Origin: Nymphaea colorata
Taxonomy: Eukaryota; Streptophyta; Magnoliopsida; Nymphaeales; Nymphaeaceae
Reading direction: 5' to 3'
NCBI RefSeq assembly: GCF_008831285.2
Contig: NC_045142.1
Coordinates: 25,743,876-25,807,875, forward strand
Length of the DNA: 64,000 nt
In this document: one piece after another, positions 48,969-60,697 of the stretch
Position numbering within the stretch: position 1 is the stretch's first letter
How the letters are laid out: each line of letters opens with the position of its first letter
Made by a program: the position numbers and the translations under genes
Notes under the pieces: model-generated
Databases searched by the model: none
Told to the model about the DNA's origin: nothing
What the model saw: only the letters and a program-made list of their open reading frames with translations

Positions 48969-49029
<61 letters not shown>

Positions 49030-49030
49030 C
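48964..49030. repeat. (TC)n(TA)n compound microsatellite
   Basis: About 26 bp of alternating CT is followed by about 40 bp of TA with one CA interruption. Confidence 0.95.
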
Positions 49031-49039
49031 CAGAGGGAG

Positions 49040-50200
49040 AAAGGTGTTACAGGTTACACGTATGTAAATAGAATAGACTTCCACATGGGAATTTAAGCTT
49101 AGTAAAGTCCAATTTCAGGAAATCATCCATTAAACCTCTGAAAACAACATAAAAACAAATCATAACTATATTAGTACAGTTAGTAACTATTAATACATTT
49201 AAATTTCATTTTTAACATTGAAAAATAATATCTTTTAAATGCTCTGAAATATTAAGAAAAATACCAAGATCTTTGAACACTAACATTTGTTACATTTACC
49301 GGGTAAGTAACACAAACCAATCAATTTACAGTTGTCACGTTGAAAATATCTGGCCACTTTTATTTATCATATTGGTACGAGCTTAAGTTAGTAACAACTT
49401 AGAGCCAATGGTCGTCTTCATATTAATTGAGCAAGTTTTCAGTGCTTCCACATGAATTTCAGATGTTCATAATTTGCTAGCTCCTTCGAAATGAATATTC
49501 TATTTTTTAACTTTGCCAAGGCAGGCCTCCATCAGTTTATGAGCTGCAATTTTCAGCCAAAGAATTTTTAGCTTCTTCCAATTTGAAGTGATTAAAATCT
49601 CAAGAAACAAACTTGGTTAAAACATAAATACAAGATGATCATTTATCTTTTCAACTACCAGATCATAGTAGAACGACAATCACAGAGAAACTTCTGCAAA
49701 CAGATTTTATTATATTATCGACAAGGTGACCTCTGTTCTAGGTCCGAACTCTTGGTAGCATGCCCGGGCTCTGAAGAAAATTTCCGACGACGATCACGGA
49801 AACATGATCTTCTTCTCATTCATGCAAAATTAACCACGCACAATTTGCTGTTCTTAAATTTTCTACTGCTTTTGCTTGATCGAGAGAGGGACGGGGAGAA
49901 AATGAGTAAAGAATTCATAGCTCAACGAAATCCAACCAGTCGAATGAAACAACACCAAGAGAAATTAAAACAGCACAGAGCAGAAGCTCATGTCCCACAG
50001 AGAGAGGGAGAGAGAGAGAGAACCTAATGGCGCTCTGGATGATGACTATGGTTCTTACAATCAGATCAATGGTTTTATTCCTGAAACGTATGAATAAAAT
50101 AACATCTTATTCTCCTAAGAAAACATTATTATTTATTTGTTCTAACCTACCATTTACTTTGCTTTGCTACATGTTGGTGGGGAGAGGGAGAGAGGGGGAG
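49040..50200. other. Intergenic DNA 3' of the right ERF gene, no gene seen
   Basis: AT-rich, with a short GA-rich stretch at about 50000-50020 and another near 50176-50205 just past the ERF gene. No coding signal. Confidence 0.5.
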
Positions 50201-50244
50201 AGAGAGATCGTCGTCGTCGAAGGACAGACACTACTCCGGCGGGA

Positions 50245-51153
50245 TCACATTGGGAGCGTCGACGAGCAGCTGACAGGGACGTCGTCGAAGCTCCAGAGCT
50301 CCATGGAGGTGGCGACGGCGGTCTCCTGGGCTGGTGGCGGCGCTGGCTGCTCGTACCCGGCGTCGAAACCCTGCAGGAATTCTATGTAGTTGTCGTAGGC
50401 GCGGAGCTGCTCGGCTAGCCGCATTGCGCTCTTCTTCTTATCGTCCTCCACGGCAATCGCAGGCTTCTCCGGCGGCAGATAAAAGGCTGCCTGGCGGTGG
50501 TGGTGATAGTCCGCTGCAGCCGCATCGAAGCCGAGAGAGCCCGGAACTTCCTGGCGGAACTGGTGAAGGTGGTGGACAGCGGCAGCGGAGGAAGGGCGGG
50601 GAGAAGGGATCTCGTTGGGGAAATTAACCTTGGCCTTGCTGCCTCTGATCTTGCGAGCCTCGGCGTCGTAGGCGCGGGCAGCCTCCTCGGCAGTGTTGAA
50701 CGTCCCCAGCCAGACCCTCACACCCTTCCTCGGGTCGCGGATCTCCGCCGCCCACTTCCCCCAAGGCCTCTGCCTTATCCCTCTGTAGAGGTTCTTCCTC
50801 TGCCGCTTCGGCTTCCGCTCCTCCTCTTCGTCGTCCTCCCACTCCTCTGTTTCACATCAAACACCACCACGTACTTTCTCAAGAAAAAGGAGGAGGAAAT
50901 GTGGAAAGAGGAATGAAGAAAACAACAGAGGGATACAGAGATAAGCGGGGATGAAGGATTAAAGGAAGAAGGGGTCCGCACCTGAGGCGAGTCGACGCTT
51001 GGGGACGGCATCAGTGAAAGACTCGACTGAGTTGGAGCATTTCTCGGTGGCGGTGGCGTTCGTGAAGACGTCCGGCCATTTGTCCGGGATGGCGGCGGTG
51101 CCCTTCGCTTGGCTTTGCCGTATCAGATCGAAGATGATCGCTCCCCCGCACAT
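50245..51153 (-). CDS. Group VII ERF transcription factor, intact
   Basis: Two exons, 51153-50982 and 50846-50245, with a 135-bp GT-AG intron; 257 aa. The N-terminus [13 protein letters not shown] carries Cys2, the oxygen-dependent degron residue of group VII ERFs, which drive genes for low-oxygen survival when they escape turnover. An acidic stretch (about 58-67) and a basic KPKRQRK motif (69-75, likely nuclear signal) precede the AP2/ERF domain (77-134). The domain has [17 protein letters not shown] and the Ala and Asp typical of ERFs that bind GCC-box DNA. The C-terminus has a Leu/Tyr-rich segment ([13 protein letters not shown]) and [13 protein letters not shown], likely activation motifs. 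The first 28 residues match the left copy exactly. It has its own TATA box and lies 8.2 kb from the left copy in the same orientation, so the pair is a tandem duplication. Confidence 0.95.
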
Positions 51154-51382
51154 CTTCTTTCACTCTATGGCCTTTTCCTCCCTCGTCCTTATCTTTCTTC
51201 TTGTGGGGAGTCGCTCTTCAGAGAGAAGAAGAGATTTTTCCACACGTAGAGAAGATCAAACCCGAGGGCAAAGAGAAAAATGGAAGCCCCCCTCTGCTAG
51301 AAGAGAGAGAGCTTTTGCTGCTTTCCTTATCCCCTTCTCTTTCTTTAACCTTTTTACGGAGAATGGAGCAGGAAGGAACTGC

Positions 51383-51390
51383 TATTTATA
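51383..51390 (-). promoter_or_regulatory. TATA box of the right ERF gene
   Basis: TATAAATA on the minus strand, about 235 bp before the ATG at 51153. Motif and spacing match the left copy, so the core promoter was duplicated with the gene. Confidence 0.65.
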
Positions 51391-51499
51391 GGCTTAACTT
51401 GAGTGCAGCCTCCCTGTCTGGGGTTGAAACTATTTTCCCAGGGAAGTTTCTTCGTTGGCAGCTGAGTTTTCAGATTCCATTGCTCTTTTCTTAATTTTT

Positions 51500-53220
51500 T
51501 ATCCTCTGCCCTTGAAAAAATTTAAGCTTCCTTTTCTGTTGAACACGAGTCGGAAAGAAGAATAAATCTTTCTGCTATGCGTGGTATTTAATTCACACAG
51601 CCACGAGAAATATCTGTTTCCTCTGCTGCCTGAAACTCCTCAGAATTCTCAGCTCCTTCAAACAACTTTGGTTACGTTATTGATCAATCGACATAATGGC
51701 TCACTTTGATAAGGAAAAACAAAAGATAACTTCTGTTTGGAACCAAATCTGAATCTAACTTTCAATTTCACATTGGAATCTGAATTCAATTTTAAATACT
51801 CAATTGAATCCGACCTATATGATATGTTAAAAACTGACTATCAACACGAGTATATATTAAACATACGATATTTACTTATAAAAGCAAGAAGATGGCATTA
51901 AAGACTTCGATCGAAAACTAATAACTTTTACTTCTATATGAAGTGATTGAAAAGAAATGTTCTTCCTTGAGTGCGGATGAGGGCCTCAATATAAGACGGA
52001 GATGGAGTGTTTCATTCACAGGGTGTACTGATCTGATGTTCATGTGACATGGGGCTCACCCGCCTACCTAATTTTAGCTGTATCCCTTCGTTGAAAAGTA
52101 GCTAGACAGCATAATTCATGAGCAAAACTTGCCGTAACAACTAATAAAAAAAATAGTCATTCAAAGGTTTTCATGTTCGCGTAATTTATTGAGAAGCAAT
52201 GAACTTTTGTATAGTTCCTTTGATCATGTGTGTTCAAGCAACTTGGGATCTAATTTACACATACAGCATTGAGTGTATCGCGCAATTACAGATGGTTCCT
52301 GAAACATTGTTTTATTTAACGAAATTCCCGATAAATCATCAAAGGTTTACAAATAAGGAAAAAAATTATAACTTAATAAGAAAATGTGAAGTAACAAGTT
52401 ATTTTCCTAGTTTCTTTGTGCAAAATATTAAAATCTTTTGTGAAAGTTCTATGTTGTTGATAGTTTCTATGATGAACAGAGACAATTTCTCATACGGGCA
52501 CCAATTTATGTTATTTATGTGGAAGTTCACACGGATAACCTTGTTACATATTGGTGCCTTCAAATCTAAGATTTCATATATTTGTACCCATTGATTATAA
52601 ATTTTTAGCTTCTGGCACTAACGAGGCGTGTGGCTGGCCTATGACTCGACCATTTATTCATCATGTATTTTATTTACAAGTAAATTGTTGGTTTTGATCA
52701 TATATCTTAAACATCTTATTCAATATCAGTTCAATAATCAAAGCGTCACAGGGAATGAGCAAAATGGTAAGATGATGATGTATTTGGGAATGCAATGGTG
52801 TAAAGTTGAATGTTCTACATTAAATTTTAAATCCGTCATTCCATTGCTTAAGCTTTCTCTTTGTATATATCCTTGTAAAGATTTGCATCTAAGTTTTTAA
52901 CTTTTCATTTAAAAATTTGCGGCTAAGATTTGTTAAATGTGTGAAGCACTAGCTTAAATTTGAACTCAAGCTCATTAACAAGTCGAGTTTAAGTTCCAGG
53001 AGCTCCGACTAAATTAAAATTGAGTATGCTCATTCACAGGAGGGGTTGTTTAATGAATCGAGCCAGAGACAGATCCTAAAAGATGCTCATTGAAAAATAA
53101 AGAAATTTTAAGAGACTGGTATGAGCAATGCCTATATCAGTTCGACATGGACTCAAGTGTTAGCTTGTCATCGAGCTTGCGTCAAGCTAAAGTATTGTTG
53201 AGCTCAAGTGCAATTAAGTT
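51500..53220. other. Intergenic DNA, no supported gene
   Basis: Upstream flank of the right ERF. A 131-codon frame (52199-52594) and a 90-codon frame (52628-52900) are open but AT-biased, without motifs or a promoter, and are judged non-coding. Eroded CTCGAG-family fragments appear near 52965-53010. Confidence 0.45.
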
Positions 53221-53224
53221 TAGG

Positions 53225-53420
53225 AGGCGAGCCAAGGTAAGGCCCACATGGGCCCTGGGCCAACCTCAATCTTTTTTTTTTTTAAATTTGTATGTAAATT
53301 TTAAAAAATTCACTTGTTCTATATAAAAATTTTGAAAAATGATATTTCGTCCTTAGTCAAAATGTAGAAGTTTTAATTTGGTCTGCTTCATGAAAAATTG
53401 TTCGCTCTACCCCTAGTTAC
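53225..53420. mobile_element. Copy of the dispersed GGGGC-GGCTC-ended repeat
   Basis: AGGCGAGCCAAGGTAAGGCC at the left, a TTTTAAATTTGTATGTAAATT core, then AAAATTTTGAAAAATGATATT, and a right part near GCTCTACCCCTAG. The inverted ends (GGCGAGCC and GCTCTACCCC) are worn. Confidence 0.5.
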
Positions 53421-53549
53421 ATTGCATTGTTTTTCTTCACCAATATAAGTTGTCACTGATCATTGGGATAAGATCATCCCCAGCAGTATGACATTTGAAT
53501 CCATCAAATGTCATGCTAAAGCAAGAAATTGGATGACGAATTCACAAGT

Positions 53550-53660
53550 TTAAACGAGTCGAGCTCGAACTCAGACAATCGAGTTGTAACTCAAACTCGA
53601 TGGTCGACTCGAGTTCGAGTTTGAACAAGCTCGAGTTTAAGTTCAAACCAAGCAATATAT
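53550..53660. mobile_element. Fragment of the GAGCTC/CTCGAG family
   Basis: Contains CGAGTCGAGCTCGAACTC and TCGACTCGAGTTCGAG blocks, without recognisable ends. Confidence 0.55.
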
Positions 53661-53669
53661 GAGGGAAGC

Positions 53670-56140
53670 GCCAACACTTAATGCACAAGCACACGAACGT
53701 GTGTAGAGGCATGCTTAGCTTGTGCCAGTGCCATGCATATCCTGTGAAAAGGGGATGTTTATCTACAAGGACGTCGTATTGTAAAGAAAACTGTTGGCTA
53801 CCGAGTCGGTGGGCGCGAGACCAAGGTCAGACTAAGCCACCTCTCGACCTGACTCGATTCTTTTCGAAGATCGAGGGAGCTGACCGACTCCATTGATTTG
53901 GTGGCCGGAGGACTTGAACATGAACATGAACATGGGTTCGGTTCTTGATGTTTGACGGAAGCAGTAAGGGCACGCCCCCTTTCCTTTCCCAGCAGGTTCA
54001 TCAGCCTCTCTCGCTTTCCATCTCATAGTCTTTGTGTCAACACGGCGATTCAAATCAAACGCTTGACTAGTTTTATGGGCGGCCGCAAAGCTCGTACACT
54101 TAAGTCATATTTGAAGGAAATCCTTGACCCGGACGGCCGAGGTCCGATGAAGATCGTCAACTTTTTTTTGTTTCTTCGGCCGCAAAGTTCTCATCCTTTC
54201 AACTTTGAAGAACAGAGCAAGTCAAATACACAAATCATTTAAAAATTAGATATCTTTACTTTCTCATGCCATAAAATTCAATCAACACATGAAATGTTCA
54301 TTTCATTTCTATTTTTCGTGTATTTTAAGCATCTTCATAAAGTCATATTGATAAGAGAAAAGCGACTTAGTGAAAGACATCTATATATAAATACCAAAAA
54401 AGTAGTTACCATATTTTTTGTATATTAAATTGAATAAGAATAATATGAGCCGTCGATATTTTAAGTAGATTAGATGGTGGACATTAGACCAAGTTGTATT
54501 TCCAAAAGACAAAATTACCTTTATTAATTAAGGAAATTGATTTGCTTCTTTCCATAAGGGGAATTTATGTTATTTGGAAATACAATTTGCTTTTCTATTA
54601 ACTTAGTTTATACCATATTTACAAATAACGTTTCAAGTCTAAATGGTAAGGTTTTTCTTGAGTATAATATAGCGATCTTGAAAAAAATAAAAAAAGACTA
54701 AAAATGAAGGAAAAATAAAACAAGTGAGAAACTAATAACACAAACATCAAAAGATAAGTAAATTTGAAACAAATAAAAAAGTAAAAAAATTGAAAAAAAC
54801 GTGAAAAATGCATTAAAAACAAGTTTTTTCATTTTAAACATTTTTTTTAGTTTTAAACGGCAATTTAATTTATCATGTTTTTTTAAAAAACATGTTTTTT
54901 TGTGACTATGGTTATTGAATTTTTAATTATATATATATATATATATGTTGATGACTTTTATGTTGTTGCTAATGATGAGCGGTGCATGTGCTTCATGCTT
55001 ATTCATTTTAAATGGGCAGGAAAAAGTTGGTAGAGTAATGAAATGAAATGTGTGGGTGGGGAGGAGTTGGTGAATGAATGATTCTTCGGGCTTTCTTCTT
55101 CAACCTCAGGAGCACGCCGGAAATGGAATCCTCCAAAACCAGTGTCTCCTCTTCACTGGAACCGTGGGCCCAGATCTTGGAAGCGCAACCATTAATATTA
55201 TCAGCAAACCGACTTTCTATCGCATTGTCCTCATCCTCATGTCAGTCTCTTCTTTCTTACCAACAGAGGGTTGCTACTAATACAATGCATGATATATATA
55301 TATATATTTTAGAACAAGTCCAAATTGAAAGGTTGATAGTTTTTAAATTAACGAGGAAGATTGCATCTCTACGCAGTGAAAACAAAATGGTTAAAGTAAC
55401 TTGTGGAATTCAATAGGCCACATCTTGTTTCTTTACATGAAGTTTTTTTTTTTTTTTACTGAGTATCATCCTGGGCAGAAGTTAAGGATGCAAATATTTC
55501 TCGTTCGGACAATTTTAAGTACATGAAAAATTGGACACAGTCAAATTCAGCACAGCCACAAAAGAGAAAAAAAAAATCAAAATCAGGGTGCACCAGATGA
55601 ACTATAATTAATTAGAAACTAAGTTATAATAATGAAAACTTGTCTATGCACACATTAATTGGCAAAAATTAATGTTTATAAATAAAACTAACTTAAAGGG
55701 TACATTTAAATCAGCTCATGGTGCTACTAAACCTGCCCTTGACCACATAGTCATGGCCCCATGCAGCATTAGAGTTTTGGTTCCACAAAGGCGTCAATGG
55801 TTTGGATATAGTCTCATATTCGATTCCGTATTATATACAATTTTCATTGACTAGATTAGTTGCCAAATTTGAATTTTGTATTGTTCTATTGAAAACATTT
55901 TCAAATTATTTAATTTTTTCTTGTTGAGTATCAAATGGGGAATTAAAAAATAATCATGAAGTTTTTCTCCTTTTAAATACATCTGAATCCAAATTTGTCT
56001 CCAAGATCTCTTTAATATGATCATTAATTTGAACCTGATCCACTTTATAATTATTGCATGCCCACCTTGGGAACTAAGGAACATAATGTTACTGTTGCCA
56101 AACGCTCCTCCCCAATTGTTCTGCATTGTTCAAGCGCCCC
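53670..56140. other. Intergenic DNA, no supported gene
   Basis: Mostly AT-rich, with a short (AT)n at about 54930 and a more balanced block at 55078-55270 that is open in several frames. No family was recognised. Confidence 0.4.
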
Positions 56141-56154
56141 CGAAAAGTTGCACC

Positions 56155-56326
56155 AGAGGCGGAGCCAGGGGGCACGGCACGCATGGGTCGTAGCCCTAGC
56201 TTAATTTAAAAAAAAAAAATACTTGTCCAATATTAAAATTTTGAAAAATGATAATTTGGCCCGTGTCAAAATTTAGAAACTTTAATTCGGCACCAGTCAA
56301 TGAAAAATTTCAGGATCCGCCCCTAG
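56155..56326. mobile_element. 172-bp miniature element with target duplication, GGGGCGGAGCC family
   Basis: The left end AGAGGCGGAGCC and right end GGATCCGCCCCTAG are inverted. GTTGCACC stands on both sides (56147-56154 and 56327-56334), a target-site duplication of 8 bp, or 9 if the next A is counted. The core AAAATTTTGAAAAATGATAA is shared with the copies near 53225, 57890 and 62880, so this copy defines the edges of that family. Confidence 0.75.
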
Positions 56327-57052
56327 GTTGCACCAATATATGGCTTTCGATAATAGAGGCAAGGAGGCAACTCTCGTGCTATATTTAGTTTTTAGATCTA
56401 AGATCCAATGTTATCAAACATGTGCACCCCTAATCGGACCCAAGTACCAAGTGTTGGGACCATAGCAGAAACTAGAGGACGTTTATTGTCAATGATAAAA
56501 CTCTTCCATTCTAGGAGACCAATGGTTTTGTCATACCAGCTAGAGCAATGGCTACGTTTTGAACCCTTCCTACGCGTTTACTTACACAACTTCAAGAGGT
56601 TTGGCGTAGCTGGTCGAACTAGCAGTTGGCATGATGCTAGGTACTGATTTGACTTGTGTGGGCGTCGAACTGACCGAAGCAGGTATACGTCTAGAAGGTT
56701 TTATGCCGCCGGGCGAACGACAAAGACACTCTTTTGATCCTTACATTATTCAAAAGATGTGTATACCTACTGAGAATGTGGATGATCCTTAAGCTGTGTT
56801 TGGCTTCTCTTGCGTGGTCTAACCTTTCATTCTCGAGTTCCTTAGATTGAAGATTAGACCTTTCTTTTTCTGATCTTAGATCAGGTCCTGGTCGGAGCCA
56901 AGGGGGGCATGCTTAGTCGACCATGAAAAATTCTGAGAGACCTGCACTGCTACGATCCAAGAAGTCCTTTTTCCTTTTGACATCACACACCAAGTGATAG
57001 TGATGGAAAGCACAACCATACACCTTTCCACACCAAGTAAGAGTGATGGTAG

Positions 57053-57436
57053 TTAGGGATGTCAAGGATTGGATTCGGATATATTCTTAATCATGTTTGT
57101 TTTTTCGGATATTCATGTATTTGAATTCGAATTTGAATAAAAAAGTTATATCCAAATCCGAATCTGAAATCTGATTTTACAATCCGAATCCGATTTTTAT
57201 ATGTTTATCTAAATGCCAATCTGAATTTCAAACAGATTTGGCCAATTTTCAAAATTTAATGGCATTAAATGAAGATGTTTGTTTGTCTAAAAATGAATCT
57301 GATTCGAATCCGTATCTCAATCTGATCAAATATTTATATATATCCGAATCTGAATCCGATCCGATTTCTTAATCAGAATTGTCAAACAGATCGGTTCACT
57401 TGGTTATCCGATTCAAATCGGATATATTGACATCCA
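57053..57436. mobile_element. Miniature inverted-repeat element, GGGATGTCAA family, copy 2
   Basis: It begins TTAGGGATGTCAAGG and ends TTGACATCCA. Internal blocks CAATCCGAATCCGATTTTTA, CAATTTTCAAAATTTA and TCTAAAAATGAATC occur in the same order as in the copy at 24248-24692. Confidence 0.75.
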
Positions 57437-57472
57437 TATAGGTATCACAACGGCATATAGGTATCACAACGG
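57434..57472. repeat. 20-bp tandem duplication at the edge of the GGGATGTCAA element
   Basis: CATATAGGTATCACAACGG is present twice in direct succession. Confidence 0.9.
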
Positions 57473-57621
57473 GTTGGCTTGGGTAGCATGTTATAGCCAA
57501 GTCCTCACTTTAAATCTTGGAAGGTCCTATCTTCATGGTATTGATGAATGTTGAGCTTAAGATTAAGGGTGACATTGTGGTGGTTATGTGTCCTGCTCTT
57601 CTCCCTCCCTCTTCCCCCCCA

Positions 57622-57626
<5 letters not shown>

Positions 57627-57693
<67 letters not shown>

Positions 57694-57694
57694 G

Positions 57695-57726
<32 letters not shown>
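57627..57726. repeat. (TC)n(TA)n compound microsatellite
   Basis: About 26 bp of alternating CT leads into about 70 bp of TA with regular TG interruptions. Confidence 0.95.
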
Positions 57727-57824
57727 AGAAACATGTTGGATCAAATGTATTCTCATCTTTGTCTCCTTGTAATTGGTCAATTTCAAAGATGGGAGGGGAC
57801 ATAGAAAACCAAGACTAATGTAAC

Positions 57825-57827
<3 letters not shown>

Positions 57828-57882
<55 letters not shown>
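57828..57882. repeat. (CT)n microsatellite
   Basis: About 54 bp of pure CT, only about 100 bp beyond the previous microsatellite. Confidence 0.97.
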
Positions 57883-57883
<1 letters not shown>

Positions 57884-57885
57884 AA

Positions 57886-58069
57886 TGGGTAGAGCCATAA
57901 ATTTTCCATGAGAGAGACTGAATTAAAGTTTTCTAAATTTTGACAAGATCCAAAATATCAAATTTTAGAATTTTTTATATAGGACAAATGAAATTTTGTA
58001 AAATTTACATGTAATTTTTTTTTTCAGGTGGTGCCAGGGCCCATGCGGACCCCCCTTGGCTCAGCCCTT
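57886..58069. mobile_element. Copy of the GGGGCGGAGCC family
   Basis: GGGTAGAGCCATAAATTTTC at the left and CCCTTGGCTCAGCCC at the right are inverted with mismatches. The interior has AATTAAAGTTTTCTAAATTTTG and TGTAAAATTTACATG blocks. Confidence 0.6.
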
Positions 58070-58079
58070 GGGTATATAT

Positions 58080-58965
58080 ATGGGATACACGTCGATTTCG
58101 TGAAGTGGGACAGTGTGTTGAGTTTGGAAGATATTTTTTCGTCGAACGTTGATGAGGATGATGGTTTAAGTTGAAACTGAGGAGTACATGTAATGTTCTT
58201 CATGCATGTTGGGGAACCTTTTAAGATTATTCAAAGATTTGTTATGTTTTTTCTTGGTTTTGGAATACGAAAGCAATACGTTTTCAATTGTTTGGAATGA
58301 AATAGCAAGACTGGACAAACTGGCGCGAATGGATCCAAGTTTTGACAACATCAACAACAAGAGACTAAGATGAGTGAAAGGATTAGGAACCAGAAGAAGA
58401 AAAGGATGTTAGGAATTAGACATGTTTAATGGAGGTCTGACTCAAGAATGAAACAAGCAATATGACACATAAGTCTTCTGAGTGCTGAAAAAATCATATT
58501 ATGGAAATCAGATCAGCTAATATTGGAATTGCAATAGGAAAAAAAAAAAATCAAGCTAAACTAAGAATCAATAGAAGTACAATTGTATAAATTGAAGACC
58601 TAGGTGTTGTTCGTGCCATTAAATTATGGTGGTTATAAGCATTTAATTGAATCTCTGTATATATAGTTACAAATCAATCTCATTGAATGAAGTACAATTA
58701 TGCAAAACTGTTTGAAATTACTAGTTAGAGTAAATTGCCAAATGCCTCCTAATTCCACCATTGATTTCATTTGAAAGGGAACCCAAATTTTGGTTTCGGT
58801 ATTCTTTCACTGGATTGCACTAACTATCTATTTTCCAAATAGTTTGCCTCTTTCATTTGAAGATAAAAGGAGACTATCGTAGCTTAGAACAGCACTATCT
58901 AAGGCATAACGTAAAATCCGTAGAGCTTTCATTATCTGTTCTTTCCTGAACAAACAACAATAGAA
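58080..58965. other. Intergenic DNA, no gene seen
   Basis: No conserved frame, RNA gene or defined repeat was found. Confidence 0.5.
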
Positions 58966-58973
58966 GTAGGGAC

Positions 58974-59509
58974 TAGGGATGTACATTGAGTCAAGTCAAC
59001 TTGGGGTCGACTTTAACTCAGCCTGTGTAAACTTACTTGAGCTCAACTTGTTTATTAAAATGGTTCAACCTCGAGCTTGAGTCAAAGCTCAAGTTATAAA
59101 TGAGTTGAGTTCAATTTACATGAGTTTATCTTGTTTATTAAATGGGTCAAGTTCGAGCTTGAGTCCAACTCAAGTTACAAACTAGTTGAGTTTAATTTAC
59201 ATGAGTTCAACTTGTTTATTAAATGAGTCAAGCTCGAGCTTCAGTCAAAACTCAAGTTATAAACGAGTTGAGTTTAAGTTATGAGAGAGGGCAGAGGACC
59301 GAGAGGTGAGGGTAGTGACCTTTCTTACGGGCGTGAAATGAAGCACTCAGTTATAATTTCTTGAAACTCGAACTCAACTCTTTTATCATTTCGGGTATCT
59401 TTGTAAGCTTGAACTCGGCTCGTTTATAAACGAGTCAAGCACAAGCATAGTTTTTTTTTTAGCGAGTTCGAGTCGAGCACAAATTGATTCATCTTATTGT
59501 GCGGCCCTA
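58974..59509. mobile_element. Miniature element ending TTGTGC(A/G)GCCCTA, longer copy
   Basis: It begins TAGGGATGTACA and ends TTGTGCGGCCCTA. Internally, a unit with GAGTTCAACTTGTTTATTAA or a close variant and TCAAGCTCGAGCTT recurs three times, so the element grew by internal duplication. Confidence 0.65.
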
Positions 59510-59779
59510 GAGATTGCCCCTTTTCTTGAAGTAGAGAGTGTCGTTTAAGCGCATGTATGACTGTAGGTGCATTTCACTTGAGAATAGCATGTTTAAATTT
59601 ATATAAATGTTTAAAACTAAAAGTTGAACATCACGATACGATATGAAATGTCTGGTCCTGGTCGTTGAAAGGGACCTTAATTAGTTAACGTATATGCAAA
59701 GTTCATATCAGTTAGAGAAAAAGCTTGATCTTCTACATTCGACTGCGTATCTAACATGTATTTCATTTTCACTCACTCT

Positions 59780-59810
59780 CTCTCTCTCTCTCTATGTATA
59801 TATATATAAA
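59780..59810. repeat. (TC)n(TA)n compound microsatellite
   Basis: A short version of the same compound repeat as at 48964 and 57627. Confidence 0.85.
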
Positions 59811-59830
59811 ACTGATTAATCGATTATAGC

Positions 59831-60098
59831 TATGTCACACGAATACTTGGGTTTGGCCCACGTATCCGTATCTATACTTCGATACCTGAATCCCGATACC
59901 GATACTCCTTGGATACGTCTGGATCGGGCCTGGGTCAAACCCGATCCGAACCCGTTAAAGAAAACCCGATTTCATTTTATCATTTGATAATATAAAATTA
60001 GTCGTATCCGCGTATCCTAAAAAATTAAAAATTACTGTATTTGTACTCGTATTTTCGTACCCATACCCATATCGTACCAGTATCCGTGTGACTTAAAC
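59831..60098. mobile_element. Miniature inverted-repeat element, AAGTCACACGGATA family, copy 2
   Basis: The left part ATGTCACACGAATACT and right part AGTATCCGTGTGACTTA are inverted with one mismatch in the core. The flanks ATTATAGC (59823-59830) and ATTATAGT (60099-60106) agree at 7 of 8 bases. The ends match those of the element at 31969, and the interior is rich in GATACC and CCCGAT blocks. Confidence 0.75.
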
Positions 60099-60697
60099 AT
60101 TATAGTAGATGATGAAAAATTAAATAAATATCACAAAAATAGTTGCCATACCTTATGGTCCATTATATAACAACTGTTGACGGTACTTTTAGTAACAATT
60201 ATATTGTTTTTAATAATATATTCACCTGTAGATATCATATCGGGTATTAGATCGTGTGAGCATGGGATCGAATCAAAATCTCAATATACAAGAGAGATCC
60301 AATTAGGTCAGATTTTGGTAAACGGTGGACCCGAATGTGGACGGAATCCCTTCAAATCTGGATAGACTAGTGTGATAGAGAATGCAACAAAATTCTCGGG
60401 TCAGAGTCCTAAATTGACTCTCAAAATATATGATAAGCCCGAAACTACGACCCTCCCGACTCTCTTGACCAATCGTTCCGCAACTGGTGATGAGCGATAA
60501 ATTATTAATTTATGCCGTGAAATTGACTTTTGAAAGCGTGGCCGGTGCAAGTGGGAAATATTTTCGCTACGTGACATTAATTCAGAGCCGAGCCAGGAAC
60601 AGTAGAATAATAAAGAAACAAAATTCTCATTTGAGGTTCTTCCTTTTAGACATAATTTCAAAGGGCATCCTCGTTTATCATATTTTTGTGCTACTTT

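Noticed and set aside
52199-52900. 131- and 90-codon frames
   Set aside because: AT-biased composition, no motif, no promoter and no splice-consistent partner exons.
57510-57909. Frames encoding Ile-Tyr and Arg-Glu repeats
   Set aside because: They are translations of AT and CT microsatellites.
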